Below are positions 42,890 through 53,650 of a DNA stretch of 64,000 bases, one piece after another. The DNA comes from Nereocystis luetkeana (Eukaryota > Sar > Phaeophyceae > Laminariales > Laminariaceae): assembly GCA_031213475.1 (NCBI GenBank), contig JARUPZ010000009.1:10697601-10761600 (forward strand). Direction: 5' to 3'. A program made the translations under genes and the position numbers. Each line of letters begins with the position of its first letter. Position 1 is the stretch's first letter. The notes beneath the pieces were generated by a model. That model saw nothing but the letters and a program-made list of their open reading frames with translations. It searched no databases and was not told the origin of the DNA.

Positions 42890-44240
42890 GAACTAAACAA
42901 AGTACGTCAGCTGCGAATTCAACCGATCGGCAGATCGATCGATACTCAACTTTGCAAGCTGCGTGAACCGTCCGCGCGTTTTCCATTATTTCCCTAGCGA
43001 TCGACTGGCTGGTGACTCCCCTGGATGCTACCTGGGTCGGCGAGACGATAGTACTTGCATCTTTTCGTACACTGAAACAGCGAATCGACACTCGGAGGTC
43101 GGGGTACACAAGACAATCGACAGTTGTTTTACACCAGTTTAATCGTGACGGGCATGAATACGCGAGGGAACTTCAGCCCTGGATGCACTACAGCAGTACA
43201 CGGGTACTGCAGCTGTACCAGGCATGTATCATACCAGTATGTCAAAGATATGAAGAAGACCGCCGTTATTTCAGTTATTTCTGGACTCTACCAATAATAG
43301 TATGTACAATGTATTGTTCAGCTACAAGTAGTAGTAGTACTAGTGGTATACCTGGTATAGTCTAGCTGGGCAGTCAAACCCATTGCACTATTAATTGACG
43401 TGTGTTGTCCTACTCGTCGACCTCGTCTACTCTGCCTACTACTGCGTAACAACGTCTGCTATGACGTAGTAATGGGACCACACAGCTTTTATCTTCAGGA
43501 CTAAAGAATCGGCGCTGACGCTATTTGTACAAAAGGTACTTATGTTTAGGAACATACTGACTGGTACACACACGTTATCGGCACGGGCGGTAGGTGTGCT
43601 GGGAGGCCGACCGCTAGAAAACATAAAACAATGCTGTGACGTCTCGCTCAACTATACTTAGGAAGGCTACACATATGTCATCATAACAGAATGTTGTGGG
43701 GCTCCACTCTTGATTGATTGAGTGTGCGTGTTTGTTTTGTGTGTTCTTCATATTTTACCGTTCTTTCTACCCGTCGACATCTATCTATTCTGGCACACAG
43801 TGTCCGTGCCGATTCGCACAAAAGTTCTGTGGTCACAAAACTACGCCACAGAGGTATGCTACATCTATCTGCTGTGCAGTAGTAAGCAAGCGGAGCAGGC
43901 AATGCAATGCCATCTTCATGTATGTACATTGTGTAGATCTCTACCTCACCGAAAACAGTAGAAATACTACGTATGTATAACAGCAGTACTTTTAAGAAAG
44001 TCTGCGAAGTGCCGTTTCAGTGCGCGATATGGTACTGGCCGAAATCAATTGGAAATCGAGCCTGTCAGTATTATCCTCTCGTCGACTCTAGAAGCATCCA
44101 GGGGAGAGTCACCGGCCAGTAGTCAATCACGGGGGAATACATGGAAAACGCGCTAACGGTTATCACGCATTTATTTTGCAAAGATGAATATCGACCGATC
44201 GGTTGAACTTACAGCCGACTGACGTCTTTGTTTAATTTTT
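42890..44240. mobile_element. Foldback element with ~200-bp terminal inverted repeats
   Basis: The left arm runs from TAAACAAAGTACGTCAG through CAACCGATCGG, CAACTTTGCAAG and CTCCCCTGGATGCTACC to a GTACACTGAAAC block. The same blocks recur in inverse order at 43990-44240, ending at CTGACGTCTTTGTTTAA. The interior (~950 bp) contains repeat E but no transposase. It is likely a non-autonomous DNA transposon. A solitary arm-like copy is at 23630-23870. Confidence 0.75.
43735..43960 (+). repeat. Repeat E, copy 1 (inside the foldback element)
   Basis: Phrases GTGTTCTTCA, ACCCGTCGACATC, CAGTGTCCGTGCCGATT, TGTGGTCACAAAACTACGCC and CACAGAGGTATGCTACAT are shared with the copies at 44.3, 46.6, 53.3, 53.5 and 63.5-64.0 kb. 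The class is unknown; it is ~200 bp and non-coding. Confidence 0.75.
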
Positions 44241-44324
44241 ATGTATAAAACAAGTACCTGGTAAGAAACACCCGACAAAGGAGAGCACAACAACCAATCG
44301 CCAGCTACACTGCTATTCCATAGA

Positions 44325-44560
44325 ATGTGTGTGTGTCGTGTCCGTCGTATCGAGTGTATGGATACGTGTTCTTCAGACCAAAGCGTTCTTTCGAGACATT
44401 CACAGCACAACCAGTCCGCGCCGATTGTTCAATCCTCGAGAGATACAAGGTCTGTGGTGATAAAACTACGGTTCAGAGAGATAAGAAATTGTTACGCAAT
44501 AAGCAGAGTAGGCAATACGATGCAATGTCGTCGTACTGTTACTGGCTACGACAGACACGA
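44325..44560 (+). repeat. Repeat E, copy 2
   Basis: Includes GTGTTCTTCAGACC, GCACAACCAGTCCGCGCCGATT and GATACAAGGTCTGTGGTGAT. It lies just outside the right arm of the foldback element. Confidence 0.7.
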
Positions 44561-45237
44561 CATACACATTCTATGAAAGAAAGGAAACGAAACAGGCAAA
44601 CAAAAATCCGAAAAACAAATAAAAAACACTGCCAGGTACCCTGGTACGTAATAACACCACAATGTCATGTAGAGTAAGGCCACGAACGGAGGCACATCAC
44701 AGGCAAGCCGAAACACAACAAAAGACTAAAAGTACCCTACAGGTGGCCGCACCATTTTGTTGCAAGAGTACGCTATTAAATCCACGCTGTGGCACCCAAC
44801 CAAGGGTCTCCTGGCCCCCGAGTTTCCGGTCAGTCTATTTAATAGTCACTAGCTATTTGATTGGAACAACAACAACAGCAAAAAACGTTGCAGCGGATAG
44901 AATTTGGGCAGGTTTGGCGTACGGGAGAGCGGGACTTGAAAGAGTCTCATCACAGCAGCTTTTCTTTCGCTCGAGATTGATATTTGGCAGGTCCCCAACA
45001 GGAACAGAGGCCTACGCCTCTCTCTGCTGCAGTGGTCGGAATTGATTGGTAGAAATTTGGAGCGCACAAAAATGTGAGACGAAAAACTACCCCCGGCTGA
45101 CAGCGTTTGCACTTCACTTGCGGACAGCCACAGCTAGCTCCTCCCAAGATACTCCAGTCCGCGAAATTTACGGATTCTCCTGATTGATGGAGTGTGTGAG
45201 GGCGTCGGGTGCGCCAGACGGCAGTCCTACGCGAGGA
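44561..45237. other. Unassigned stretch
   Basis: ORFs 44662-45045 + and 44849-45112 - overlap and have no motif. A TACCCTGGTA variant is at ~44638. Confidence 0.4.
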
Positions 45238-45400
45238 CCTTTAACAATCTGGGAGAAGAGATCTTTCGGTTGGTAGGCTATTCAGGTGTTTTGGTTCAAG
45301 GTACGGGCGAAGACCCAACCCAACCCCTGACTCTAACCCTAACCCTAACCCCGACCCCAAACCGCAGCCAAAACGGGCCAAAACTCGCCATAAACGAGGG
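45238..45400. repeat. Dispersed repeat T with telomere-like core, copy 2
   Basis: Direct homologue of 39718-39900. Its core has only about three CCCTAA-type units, so the telomere-like tract differs in length between copies. Confidence 0.8.
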
Positions 45401-46256
45401 GAGGGGAAGAGGGAGGTCTCGTACGCAGCCAGAACCCACTCTAGAGGAGTTTTTGTGTACTCGAAGTGGCGAGCGAGTAGCACGAAAAGCTCACAAAAAC
45501 GTCAAATTGTTTCGTTTCACGCAAGGCTAGGGGAGCATATAGCACAATTGCTACACCCCCAATTAATGTAGAAACTTTGGTCTTCACTACACTATTTATT
45601 GGTGTTCTTGACGCGGATGATATGCCTCTTCAGAATAAAGAGTCGTGGTCGAAGATGCCGCCGGGTGAACAAGTACGTTCCCATGATGGGTAGTAAATTA
45701 GTGGGCCAAAAAAACGCACAAAAAATGGACCATAGAAGCTCAGGATTCTTGTATACCTGTATCGACCAGTCTATGTCGACAAAAAGAAATACGGATCTTG
45801 GTGGCCAATACCTTACGCTAGTTTCAAGTCGTATGTATGTTATATGTTGCCGACACGCCTACTACGCAGGGGTATTTCTACGCATCCCTGAAGATGCTCG
45901 TGTCCCCTTAAGTAATGAATCGGTAAGAAATTGAGTCTCGGATTTTCAGGAAGAATAATAAGGACTTCGGCGTTAGTTAGAATTATCGCTTCAATTTATT
46001 TGAATGACAATAATATGAGACATTGCAGCCTCTACCAGGATAAGGAACACCAGCGATCGACGCCCACACGAGAAAACAAACGAACTCCCATTCGGAAACG
46101 CCGAACAAAATAAGAAGCGCGGGCTACACCACTTTGTACAACACCCAACACACCCTGGAATCATCCTCCTGCAGTGTGGAGGGTCGTGTGTTCCTTCGTT
46201 TTTGGTCAGTTTATTATTTTTTTTTTAATATTCGGATAACATTCCCCTAGCTATTA
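45401..46256. other. Unassigned stretch with repeat M
   Basis: ORF 45599-45934 + has no recognised motif. The part at 45945-46190 matches 62075-62265 (ACACCAGCGATCGACGCCCA, CACACGAGA, CAACACACCCTGG, CAGTGTGG), so it is a dispersed repeat. Confidence 0.5.
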
Positions 46257-46341
46257 TTACGGGGGACCGAAATTAATAGGATCAAATATTGTTAGTAGAA
46301 ATGCTTAAATGGATACCCTGGTAGGTTTTTTATGTAAACCA
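46257..46341. mobile_element. MITE family B, copy 9 (right end lost)
   Basis: The left end TTACGGGGGACCGAAATTAA and the loop region are present. A TACCCTGGTA insertion is found in the loop at 46314-46323 relative to other copies. The right arm is missing. Confidence 0.82.
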
Positions 46342-46584
46342 CATGAAGAAATATCAGCTAGCTGATGATCAAAGCGCAAAAAAATGACAATAAAGGAAGG
46401 TAGGTCTGAACCAGCTGCAGTAGCTGCCGCTGCTGCATTAATTTAGGTTGGCCGAAGGAGTAGCATATATATGCTCCACTTACTATTTATGTCGGCCTGT
46501 ACGATGATGACATGGCGGCATTGCTTTGTCTATTCTATACCAGGTATACTGCATAACAATGTCGTTGTAGGAATACATTTATTA

Positions 46585-46720
46585 TGTGGTGTGTTTTTTT
46601 CGACCACAACCACACAGCTTGTATACCGCTCTCTAAAGGATACCAGAAGAAGATTCGGCACGGACTGGTTGTTCTGGCTGTCGACGGGTATTATAGAAAG
46701 AACGGTTTCAAGAAGACTTA
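46585..46720 (-). repeat. Repeat E, copy 3 (inverted)
   Basis: TTTTCGACCACAACCACACAGCTTG..., ATTCGGCACGGACTGGTTGT and GTCGACGGGTA are the inverse of repeat E phrases. Confidence 0.65.
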
Positions 46721-47545
46721 GTGCAATACTTGGTTAGCTGGGTCTACGGCTCGGAGTACCGGTATTTCGAAGGGGTACTGGCAGCTCCGTTCGGTTGCTT
46801 GTATTGATCGAACCTACAACAACAGCTGGAACCCCTACTCTCGTCACGTACGCTGGTCGTAGGCAAAAAGGTTCAGAAAACCCGAAAATTATACGAGTAC
46901 TCAGTATCATACGTTGGTTTTGTCAAGAAGTGACTGAAAAAGGGGAAGGCTTGTGAGGAGACTCTGGAACAGATCGAGAAACAATCCGTGTTTAGTTGTG
47001 AACAACAGGCGAATTTCGAATTTAGAGGTTAAAATATTCTAAGGTTGATTGATGAGTGAAGAGCAACACATACTACATGTATAGTCCCTTAGGAGGTCAA
47101 GGACTAGCCGAAACGAAACTAAGCCTGAGCAGGTTAAGCGGACGTTACGATGTAATTTATATGAGTCCAAGATTTTTATACTTACTTCTTGGTAAACAAA
47201 GAAGAGAGCTCGCACACGAGATCATTCTCACACAGTTCGACAAGCACAGCAATCTCAAATAAATGAGAAGCGCGCGACCTCAGCTGACCAGTGAACTACG
47301 TGATCATGAGCAAAACTTCGTGTTAATTTTGAAGATCAATCTGCCAGAATTTCCGTAGTTTCTCCCGCCCAGCCACCCCTTTTCTTTCGAAGGTGGAGGG
47401 AAGGAATTTCTACGGAGTAACAGCATTCTGTTAGAAGGTATACGGCCAGGATTTGGAATGAATGGTCGAAGACCATTTGGGGCACTCGGTCGTGCGAGAC
47501 CGCACAGTAGTAGACCCCAGTCGAGCGGGGCCAAGAGAGGGGGTA
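46721..47545. other. Unassigned stretch
   Basis: Nothing recognised. A 155-codon minus ORF (47304-47771) is Pro/Ser/Leu-rich, includes the tandem repeat at 47549, and is not convincing. Confidence 0.4.
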
Positions 47546-47548
47546 ATA

Positions 47549-47625
47549 GGACTATTACATGGAGTGATAGGGAGGGGCTGTTGCACGGGGTAGTTAGTAT
47601 AGGGCTGTTACACGGAGTAAGAGGG
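47549..47625. repeat. Short tandem repeat, ~30-bp units
   Basis: About two and a half units of GGACTATTACATGGAGTGATA-like sequence (GGGGCTGTTGCACGGGGTAGT, AGGGCTGTTACACGGAGTAAG). Confidence 0.7.
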
Positions 47626-47639
47626 TGTCGGCATGAACA

Positions 47640-48717
47640 TTGAAAACCGTCAGTGACGTCGGTTGCATGCCGAACAATGGAAAACTCCCTCCCACGTCTT
47701 GGAGAAAAAGAATAACAACAACCCAATGCGAAAGATAAAACAACGAAATTAGATGTAGAACTAACTGTCAAGGGGCAAGACCTATGCCAATGGGAAAGCG
47801 AAGTATCAATATAAAACTTGAATTTGAAAGATTCACTCCAATTTTGTTTAGAACACGCTTCCTATGGGCCCGTTTAGAAAAAAAAAGTTCCTAACTTTTT
47901 GGAAAAGCCCGAAAAAAACAAATCTGGGGCCGATGTTGGGCCAACATCAGCTTGAGAAATACTCAGGCAGATCTCTGGTTTGAAGCGGCGAGATTCCGAG
48001 TCCTCAACAGACATCAATCAACAAAACCAACGATTGCGTCACGAATGCTGAACAGAGTGCGCTCGTTAGGGGCTCCGACCCACCCTAGAGTCACCATGGC
48101 CGGTGTCATGTGGCGGCAGCTGACCAGGCGTATGATAAAAAAAAACATTTGGCCGCTGGTTTGCACAAAACAGACGGCAAAACTTCTCCATCCGTCTCGA
48201 ATGAATGGCAAAAAATAGACTTTTTATCAGGTTTGGGAGGATACCGTAGGACGCCGCCGGCAAGCTCTCACCACCTAGACCATGGATCCACCTGATACCT
48301 TCGAGGCCGTCATCAATATTCGTTGGCCTTGCCAGATACCGAGCGGGTTGGGCGTAGGCTAAGCCTATTAATAGTATGCCGAGATCGAGCGTCGATCGTC
48401 GCACGAGCTGGTTTCTGTCACCGTGTTGACAATTTGCAAACCAGAAAAAAAACAAATTGCGCCGCCCGCAGCCGTTGGGGAAACAAAAAAAACACACACA
48501 CACACACACACCGCTGCGGGCGTGCATGCCCGCCGGCTTCCAGTTATTAATAGTTATATTTGCTGACCAAACGTACGAATAACTATTATTAAGGATACTG
48601 CTGTGGTGTGTCTACTCTTCACCAATATACTCGAAAGTCCCACCGCCGGCCAATACAAATTAAATATGTTGGGTTTTTTCTTTTGGATTTATCATCATTT
48701 TTACTTTCAAATTCTAA
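47640..48717. other. Unassigned stretch
   Basis: A (CA)n run at 48492-48511. The phrase GACCTATGCCAATGRGA at 47780 is also at 9548, hinting at a shared old repeat. ORF 48066-48527 - spans the CA repeat and is not supported. Confidence 0.4.
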
Positions 48718-48888
48718 GCAGCTTGTCCCCGAGACGGAACAGCAGTCCTAAATAAAGCGGTTAGGCTGGAAAATAATAATGATGATAAAAGCTTAACCCT
48801 TTTAGGACTGCTGTCCCGTCTCGGGGACAAACTGCTTAGAATTTGAGTGTTTTGTATCCACAACGGGACTGCATGTCTAAAAGTGGTA
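48718..48888. mobile_element. MITE family C, copies 5 (half) and 6
   Basis: A half element at 48718-48757 (GCTTGTCCCCGAGACGGAAC...) is followed by a full copy at 48796-48888 (AACCCTTTTAGGACTGCTGT to CGGGACTGCATGTCTAAAAG). The half copy is inverted with respect to the left arm of the full copy, so together they make a larger hairpin. Confidence 0.8.
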
Positions 48889-49160
48889 ATTCGTAGGAGG
48901 TGCTTAACCCTCGAGCGATCTTCTGCACAGGCCGGGGTCACAAGTAGAGGCCACCCCTTCTCCCTCCCGGCACCTGCCTTCATTGTTATCGCGCATACGG
49001 TTCAGTTTTGCCAATGCTCGTCGATTTTTATCGAAAGTTGTTGACTCACTTTCCGCTATATATATATAATATATGTAATACGAGCACTCATTTTGTTTTG
49101 CAAGAAAAACCTTACGAACATGCACTCGGAGAGACTCGAAGCTACGAAATTGATCTTAGG
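48885..49160 (-). mobile_element. tRNA-derived SINE, copy 2
   Basis: Homologous to 28200-28507 throughout (TCGTAGGAGGT at the end, CTGCTCGTCGATTTT-like middle, GAACATGCACTCGG near the head). The B box is decayed (GCTTCGAGTCTC on -). An (AT)n expansion at 49063-49080 is unique to this copy. Confidence 0.75.
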
Positions 49161-49667
49161 TAGGCGATGATATGATAGTCGGGGGACAACTCGTGCACCG
49201 GGTGATGCGTCGCACGAGCTTGCCATGAGGCGCGGGATAAGAAGTTGAAAACTGCGAAATACGATATAAATATCAAATTATTGTTGTGCGGCCAAAGGCA
49301 GCCCTCTTCTTTTTTTCTCCAGTGTAACGCTGGAAAATCATCCTTAATCGTAAAATTTTCATATGTATATGGAACCCATTCGGGGATGCATAACATCCAC
49401 CGTATATTTCCATAGATCAATTTGCCGTTACGTAAATCACATCACAATCAGCCCAATCAGACTCTTAGGTACGAGCAGATCCCTCAATCTTCCTGCTCGT
49501 GTCCACATCATCAGTCATGATATTTTTCATCGAATCATAGTGGCATCACAAAAAAATAAAAACAGTCCATCCCTCTGGTGAGACGCTCTGAAAAATCAAC
49601 CATCAACGCAAACAAATTTACAAGCTGTGACTTAAATTCTTGCTTTACAAAAACAACGTCTTTCGAC
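49161..49667. other. Unassigned stretch
   Basis: Nothing recognised beyond short ORFs on both strands. Confidence 0.4.
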
Positions 49668-49923
49668 TCGTTCTACGATAGATAGAGGTAGCACATTTCC
49701 ACCACAACGTTTCTGAATTGCAGGGCTCCTTAACCCGAAAATCGTCGGAATGCCAATCTTGTTTCGAAAAATAACGTTTTGGCATACTTGGGCCATGGGG
49801 TTAGTCATCGGGATACAATTCGATTTCTGATGAAATCAGTTTTCGGGTGAGGTAAGGAGCTCCTTATAAGTAAGTGAAGAGCCTCAGAAAATTTAGGGTG
49901 AACCTCTATCGTAGGACGCCTCT
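49668..49923 (+). mobile_element. MITE family A, copy 10
   Basis: The left end ttctacgatagatagaggta carries the same GATA duplication as copy 3. The right end aacctctatcgtaggacgcc is well kept. Confidence 0.93.
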
Positions 49924-50230
49924 TTCCAGCCTTACTATCATTTCAAATCGAAACCTTCAGTAAAAAGATTTTAAGCCTCAAGAATCGTGCTAATGTTAAG
50001 GTTCATTATTATCGGAGAGTGTTTTTTCCATAATTTCCAAAGTCTGGAAATAGTTGGAGATATATGGATCAATATACGGAGGCGTTCTGTCACTATTCTT
50101 GAAATTCTCCAGAAGAACCAAAAATATCAAGTTCGTTAACATTCCAAAATTTGGGAAAAAAAAGGAAAATATGGAAGATTGAAAAATTGCGCGAAGAAAA
50201 TGTAAAAAATTTGGGCTAAAAGCTCTCCGA

Positions 50231-50730
50231 TAAGAATGACCCTAAGGTCACGTAGAGCGGGACACTTTGTATCCCTGGACAGGTCTGCTAATTAAGCCGG
50301 CACTCGTTGGTACCCACGTTGATCTTGGCTTAGAGATAGAAGAGCCACTTTATTCCTTTCGTGCACGACGAAAACCGAGACCACGCTCGTGCCTCTCTGG
50401 AAAAACCCGGGTTTTCCACCTAAGATACGCCTTCCAAGTACTACAAATACGATCCCAGTGCCAGAACCCAGGTAATTACCGGGCTTTCAACCTCATACAA
50501 AGAATTATCATAACACTAGCCCACTCTGATGAGCCGTGTATGCAGAATTATGGGAAATTCGTGGAAACTCCAATTTCACAAATTAGAACATGAATCGAAG
50601 ATGCGGCTCCTGAAACCCACTTCCAACGGCAAGGCAACGAAGCCGGCAAAGTACCACAAAAAATAATGAAAGGAAGGCGTAGCCTTAAGGGGCAGGAAGA
50701 AATCGTCAACGCAAAACCATCGCCATGCCA
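50231..50730 (+). mobile_element. LTR family D, segment a, copy 2
   Basis: Runs from GAGCGGGACACTTTGTATCC to GGAAGGCGTAGCCTTAAGGGG. Homologous to 30062-30680 (inverted), 52358-52630 and 62265-62800. It lies on the 3' side of a minus-strand gypsy pol fragment, so it is interpreted as its LTR. Confidence 0.75.
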
Positions 50731-50739
50731 CCCGCAACG

Positions 50740-51110
50740 GGGGGGGGCTAGGAAGATGCAGGGAAAGTGAAAGTGAACATAAAAACTATGAGAAGAAAAA
50801 TATCATGGAATATGTCAAGAAACACCGTAAACCTAGCCTACTACTCGGGAAACGTGTCCTGTGCCACAAATGAGTGGTCCGATTGCCCAGACCAGCCCGG
50901 ACACTGAGCGGGGGAGGGGGGCGGACAGATTACGCGAAAACCATCCCCAACCAAGCCCAAGAAAAACAATCAAACAAACAGCCCAGGAACACTCCTGCCA
51001 GAAAACACCTCGACCCGAAAACTCGGAAAACGTCAACAACTAGAAAGACCACCGCCCAAAATCCAGGAAAACGTCGAGAAAAAAAAAAAAACACGAGCGC
51101 AGACGACAAG
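50740..51110 (+). mobile_element. LTR family D, segment b, copy 2
   Basis: Between segment a and the gypsy coding relic. Shares GTCCTGTGCCACAAATGAGTGG, CCCAGACCAGCCC and AACAGCCCAGGAACAC with 29495-29960. It is probably the gypsy 3' untranslated region or the inner part of the LTR. Confidence 0.65.
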
Positions 51111-51116
51111 CGAAAA

Positions 51117-52357
51117 TCAGCTATCCACGGCGGCACCTCGAGATTCGTCTACGTTACGTTGGACCCCCCGTGCAAACACGCTAGCCAAGTGAATTTGCAG
51201 ACACCAAGAGCCGCGTACAGCTCTCGTCGAAGTCGTATAGCGCGTTGGAGAAAGAGGAAGCTTGATCGGTCCCGGGTCGTCCAAACCTCGAACCAAATAT
51301 ACTCCATCCGTGGGCGTAGTTGCGCTGATCTTCCCGAGCCACCACAGTACGTCGTCGCCCTTGTACCAAAAATGGGCCCCGTTGGGAAGCACGTTTTTGT
51401 ATCGGCGGAGCCAATCAGCGTGCGAGACGCAGCCATAGCCGGGTGCCAGAAACCGCTCGCCGTTACTCCGAGAGAGCTCCCGTTGTGCCGCGCCGATGCT
51501 CATTCGACGGTACAGGCGGTTGGTTTGGCGGTGCTGGTTCGGGGTGCCGGCCCAGTAGCGCAATATTGCGCGGCGAGAAAGCTGAAGGTCCATTTCCCGT
51601 TCCCAGGACGGACGGGATAATCCTGTCCAGTGCGTCTCGTACATCACCGCGATGACGCCACCTCGACCTCGAACCGATTGGTGTCCGGTAATTGTTTTCC
51701 ACTTCGGGTCGGTGAAGAGGTGTCAAGACGTCGTCCTGCTAGGTGACTTGGTACGGGAGAGATTTCTTGGAGAAGTTGTTGAGCACGTACTGCGTTAACC
51801 CCGCTGGCAAATACTTCGGCGTGTCGCCACGGTCGTGGGGGTTGGCACAGGGCTTGCAGCGTTGAACTGAAACGCGCCGGCGAGCATCCGCGCCGGGAAA
51901 ATTGGAGGAAATATCCCAATTATCTCCTCTTTGCCCCAAGAGGAGATCTTTGTAGGGGTGTCCGCTGCGGAGCACGGGCCAACTGCGAGAACTTTGTAGG
52001 GGCCTGTCCAATTGGGTGAGACTTCGACCTTGAGGACCTTGGAGTCCGTGTCGGGTTTTGCCCCCTGTTGAATGGTGGCGACCGGATTTTGCACCCACGC
52101 CCAGCCGCCAACGTCAAATCCGGGCACCGGACGCAGAGCGTCGACGAGGGCGGGGGGTTACGGCCGTTCACGCGGGCAACAGTGAGGGCGTGGTGTTCGC
52201 GAACGATATCGTGCGCGCGCTGCTGGCGGTCCGTCGCCAAGTCACAATGGGCGTGGTGGTCGCGGGCCAAGCTTTGGTGGCCGGCGACTCCAGCACGCTC
52301 GAAAATCTTGAGGGGGAGGCGTGGCATCCGATATTCTGTCCTGCCGTCGACGCCACT
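51117..52357 (-). pseudogene. Ty3/gypsy integrase C-terminal region (internally deleted element)
   Basis: On the minus strand from 52350: RLPLKIFERAGVAGHQSLA, then GGWAWVQNPVATI, then NWTGPYKVLAVGPC (GPY/F module), LPAGLTQYVLNNF, a YETHWTGLSRPSWEREM segment, WYKGDDVLWWLGKIS and DDPGPIKLPLSP. RT, RNase H and the catalytic integrase core are missing. Three overlapping frames show at least two frameshifts. LTR family D lies on both sides, so this is a gypsy copy deleted for most of pol or a fragment into which an LTR element was later inserted. Confidence 0.82.
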
Positions 52358-52630
52358 TGTTAAGATCGAGGAGAACGGGACACTTTGTATTCCTGGACAG
52401 GTCTGCTTATTAAGCTGGCACTCGTTGGTACTCACGTTGATGTTCGCTTAGAGATAAAAGAGCCACTTTATTCCTTTCGTGCACGACGGAGACTGAGACC
52501 ACGCTAGTGCCTCTCTGGAAAAACCCTGGTTTTCCACCTAAGATACGCCTTCAAAGTACTACAAATACGATCCCAGTGCCAGAACCTAGGTAATTACCGG
52601 GCTTTTAATCTCTTATAAAGCAGTAGCATA
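52358..52630 (+). mobile_element. LTR family D, segment a, copy 3
   Basis: Begins TGTTAAGATC at 52358, directly against the broken integrase frame. Matches 50231-50500 to about the phrase GGTAATTACCGGGCTTT, then diverges. Confidence 0.8.
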
Positions 52631-53279
52631 ACACTAACCAAAATACTTGCTGTACCTACGTAGCTTATACACGTACTGTTTAGTACCAATACTCGATATA
52701 ACAGTGTCAGTATCACCCAACACCAATAACCCAAATGTAGTATATCACCCATAGCGCCAAGCATCAGTCCCCCCGAAGATTCTAACCCGAAAACCAAGAA
52801 CAAAACAATCGAACCAAAAAATCAGTGCCGAAAAGTCAAAGACCGAAAAAAACAAAAACACGAAAGACTTGTTTGTGCCGGAAAATCTAGCGTCACAACC
52901 CAAAACCAGGTGCGGTGTCGTTCCGTTTTGCGGTTGTGCCAGCAAGTACCCCACCCCCTCGCCTCCCAGTGGCACGCGCTACCAATGGCTCGGAATCTAT
53001 ATAAATAAACAGCACATTCATTTGTAACCGCCTGAAAAAAACCGGTTTGATCTGTTTTTTTATTTATAACAAGGCCTCGCTATCCGGTTTTCTTTTTTTT
53101 TTTTTTTTGCCTAAAGGTTCGCGCCACTAGGGATAACCCCCTCCTTCCCTCAGACAAAAGTCGACGGTCGGCAAAACCGCCATTCATATCCACAGGTGCT
53201 CGTCAATAATTATAAAGTAGGACGAGGAAGCAGGAGTGTCTAATAATTATCATATGGAAACACCCCCGATAATACGCTA
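52631..53279. other. Unassigned stretch
   Basis: A-rich (52780-52870) and a long T-run (53088-53108). The minus ORF at 52745-52975 is Phe-rich and unsupported. Confidence 0.45.
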
Positions 53280-53650
53280 CCAGGTTTGTGTGTGTTCTTC
53301 ACACAAAAAAGTTTATTCTATACCCACCCGTCAACATGCAGCCAATCCAGTGTCCGTGACGGTTATTCCATCTTAAAGAGATAACAGCTCTGTCGCCACA
53401 CAACCACGACACAGAGATACTCCAACATTGGCGTGCAGTAAGCAGAATGGACATGACATCGTACTGCTGTGTGTGTTCTTCACAGTGAACCATTCTTTCT
53501 ACCTGTCGACATCCAGCACTACCAGCGTCCGTGCCGATTCTTCAATCTTAGAGACACAAGCTATGTACTCGCAAAACCACAACACAGATATATTACATTG
53601 CTATGCTGCACGCACAGCGGACAATATGCTTTGCCATGTACTGGTTAAGG
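53280..53650 (+). repeat. Repeat E, two tandem copies (4 and 5)
   Basis: Two successive copies (53285-53450 and 53465-53650) share GTGTGTTCTTCACA, GTCGACATCCAG or GTCAACATGCAG, GTCCGTG(A/C)C, TCGC(C/A)A(C/A)A-CCAC and ACACAGA. Confidence 0.7.

Noticed and set aside
47304-47771. 155-codon minus-strand gene
   Set aside because: Pro/Ser/Leu-rich, includes a tandem DNA repeat, and no motif or splice context.
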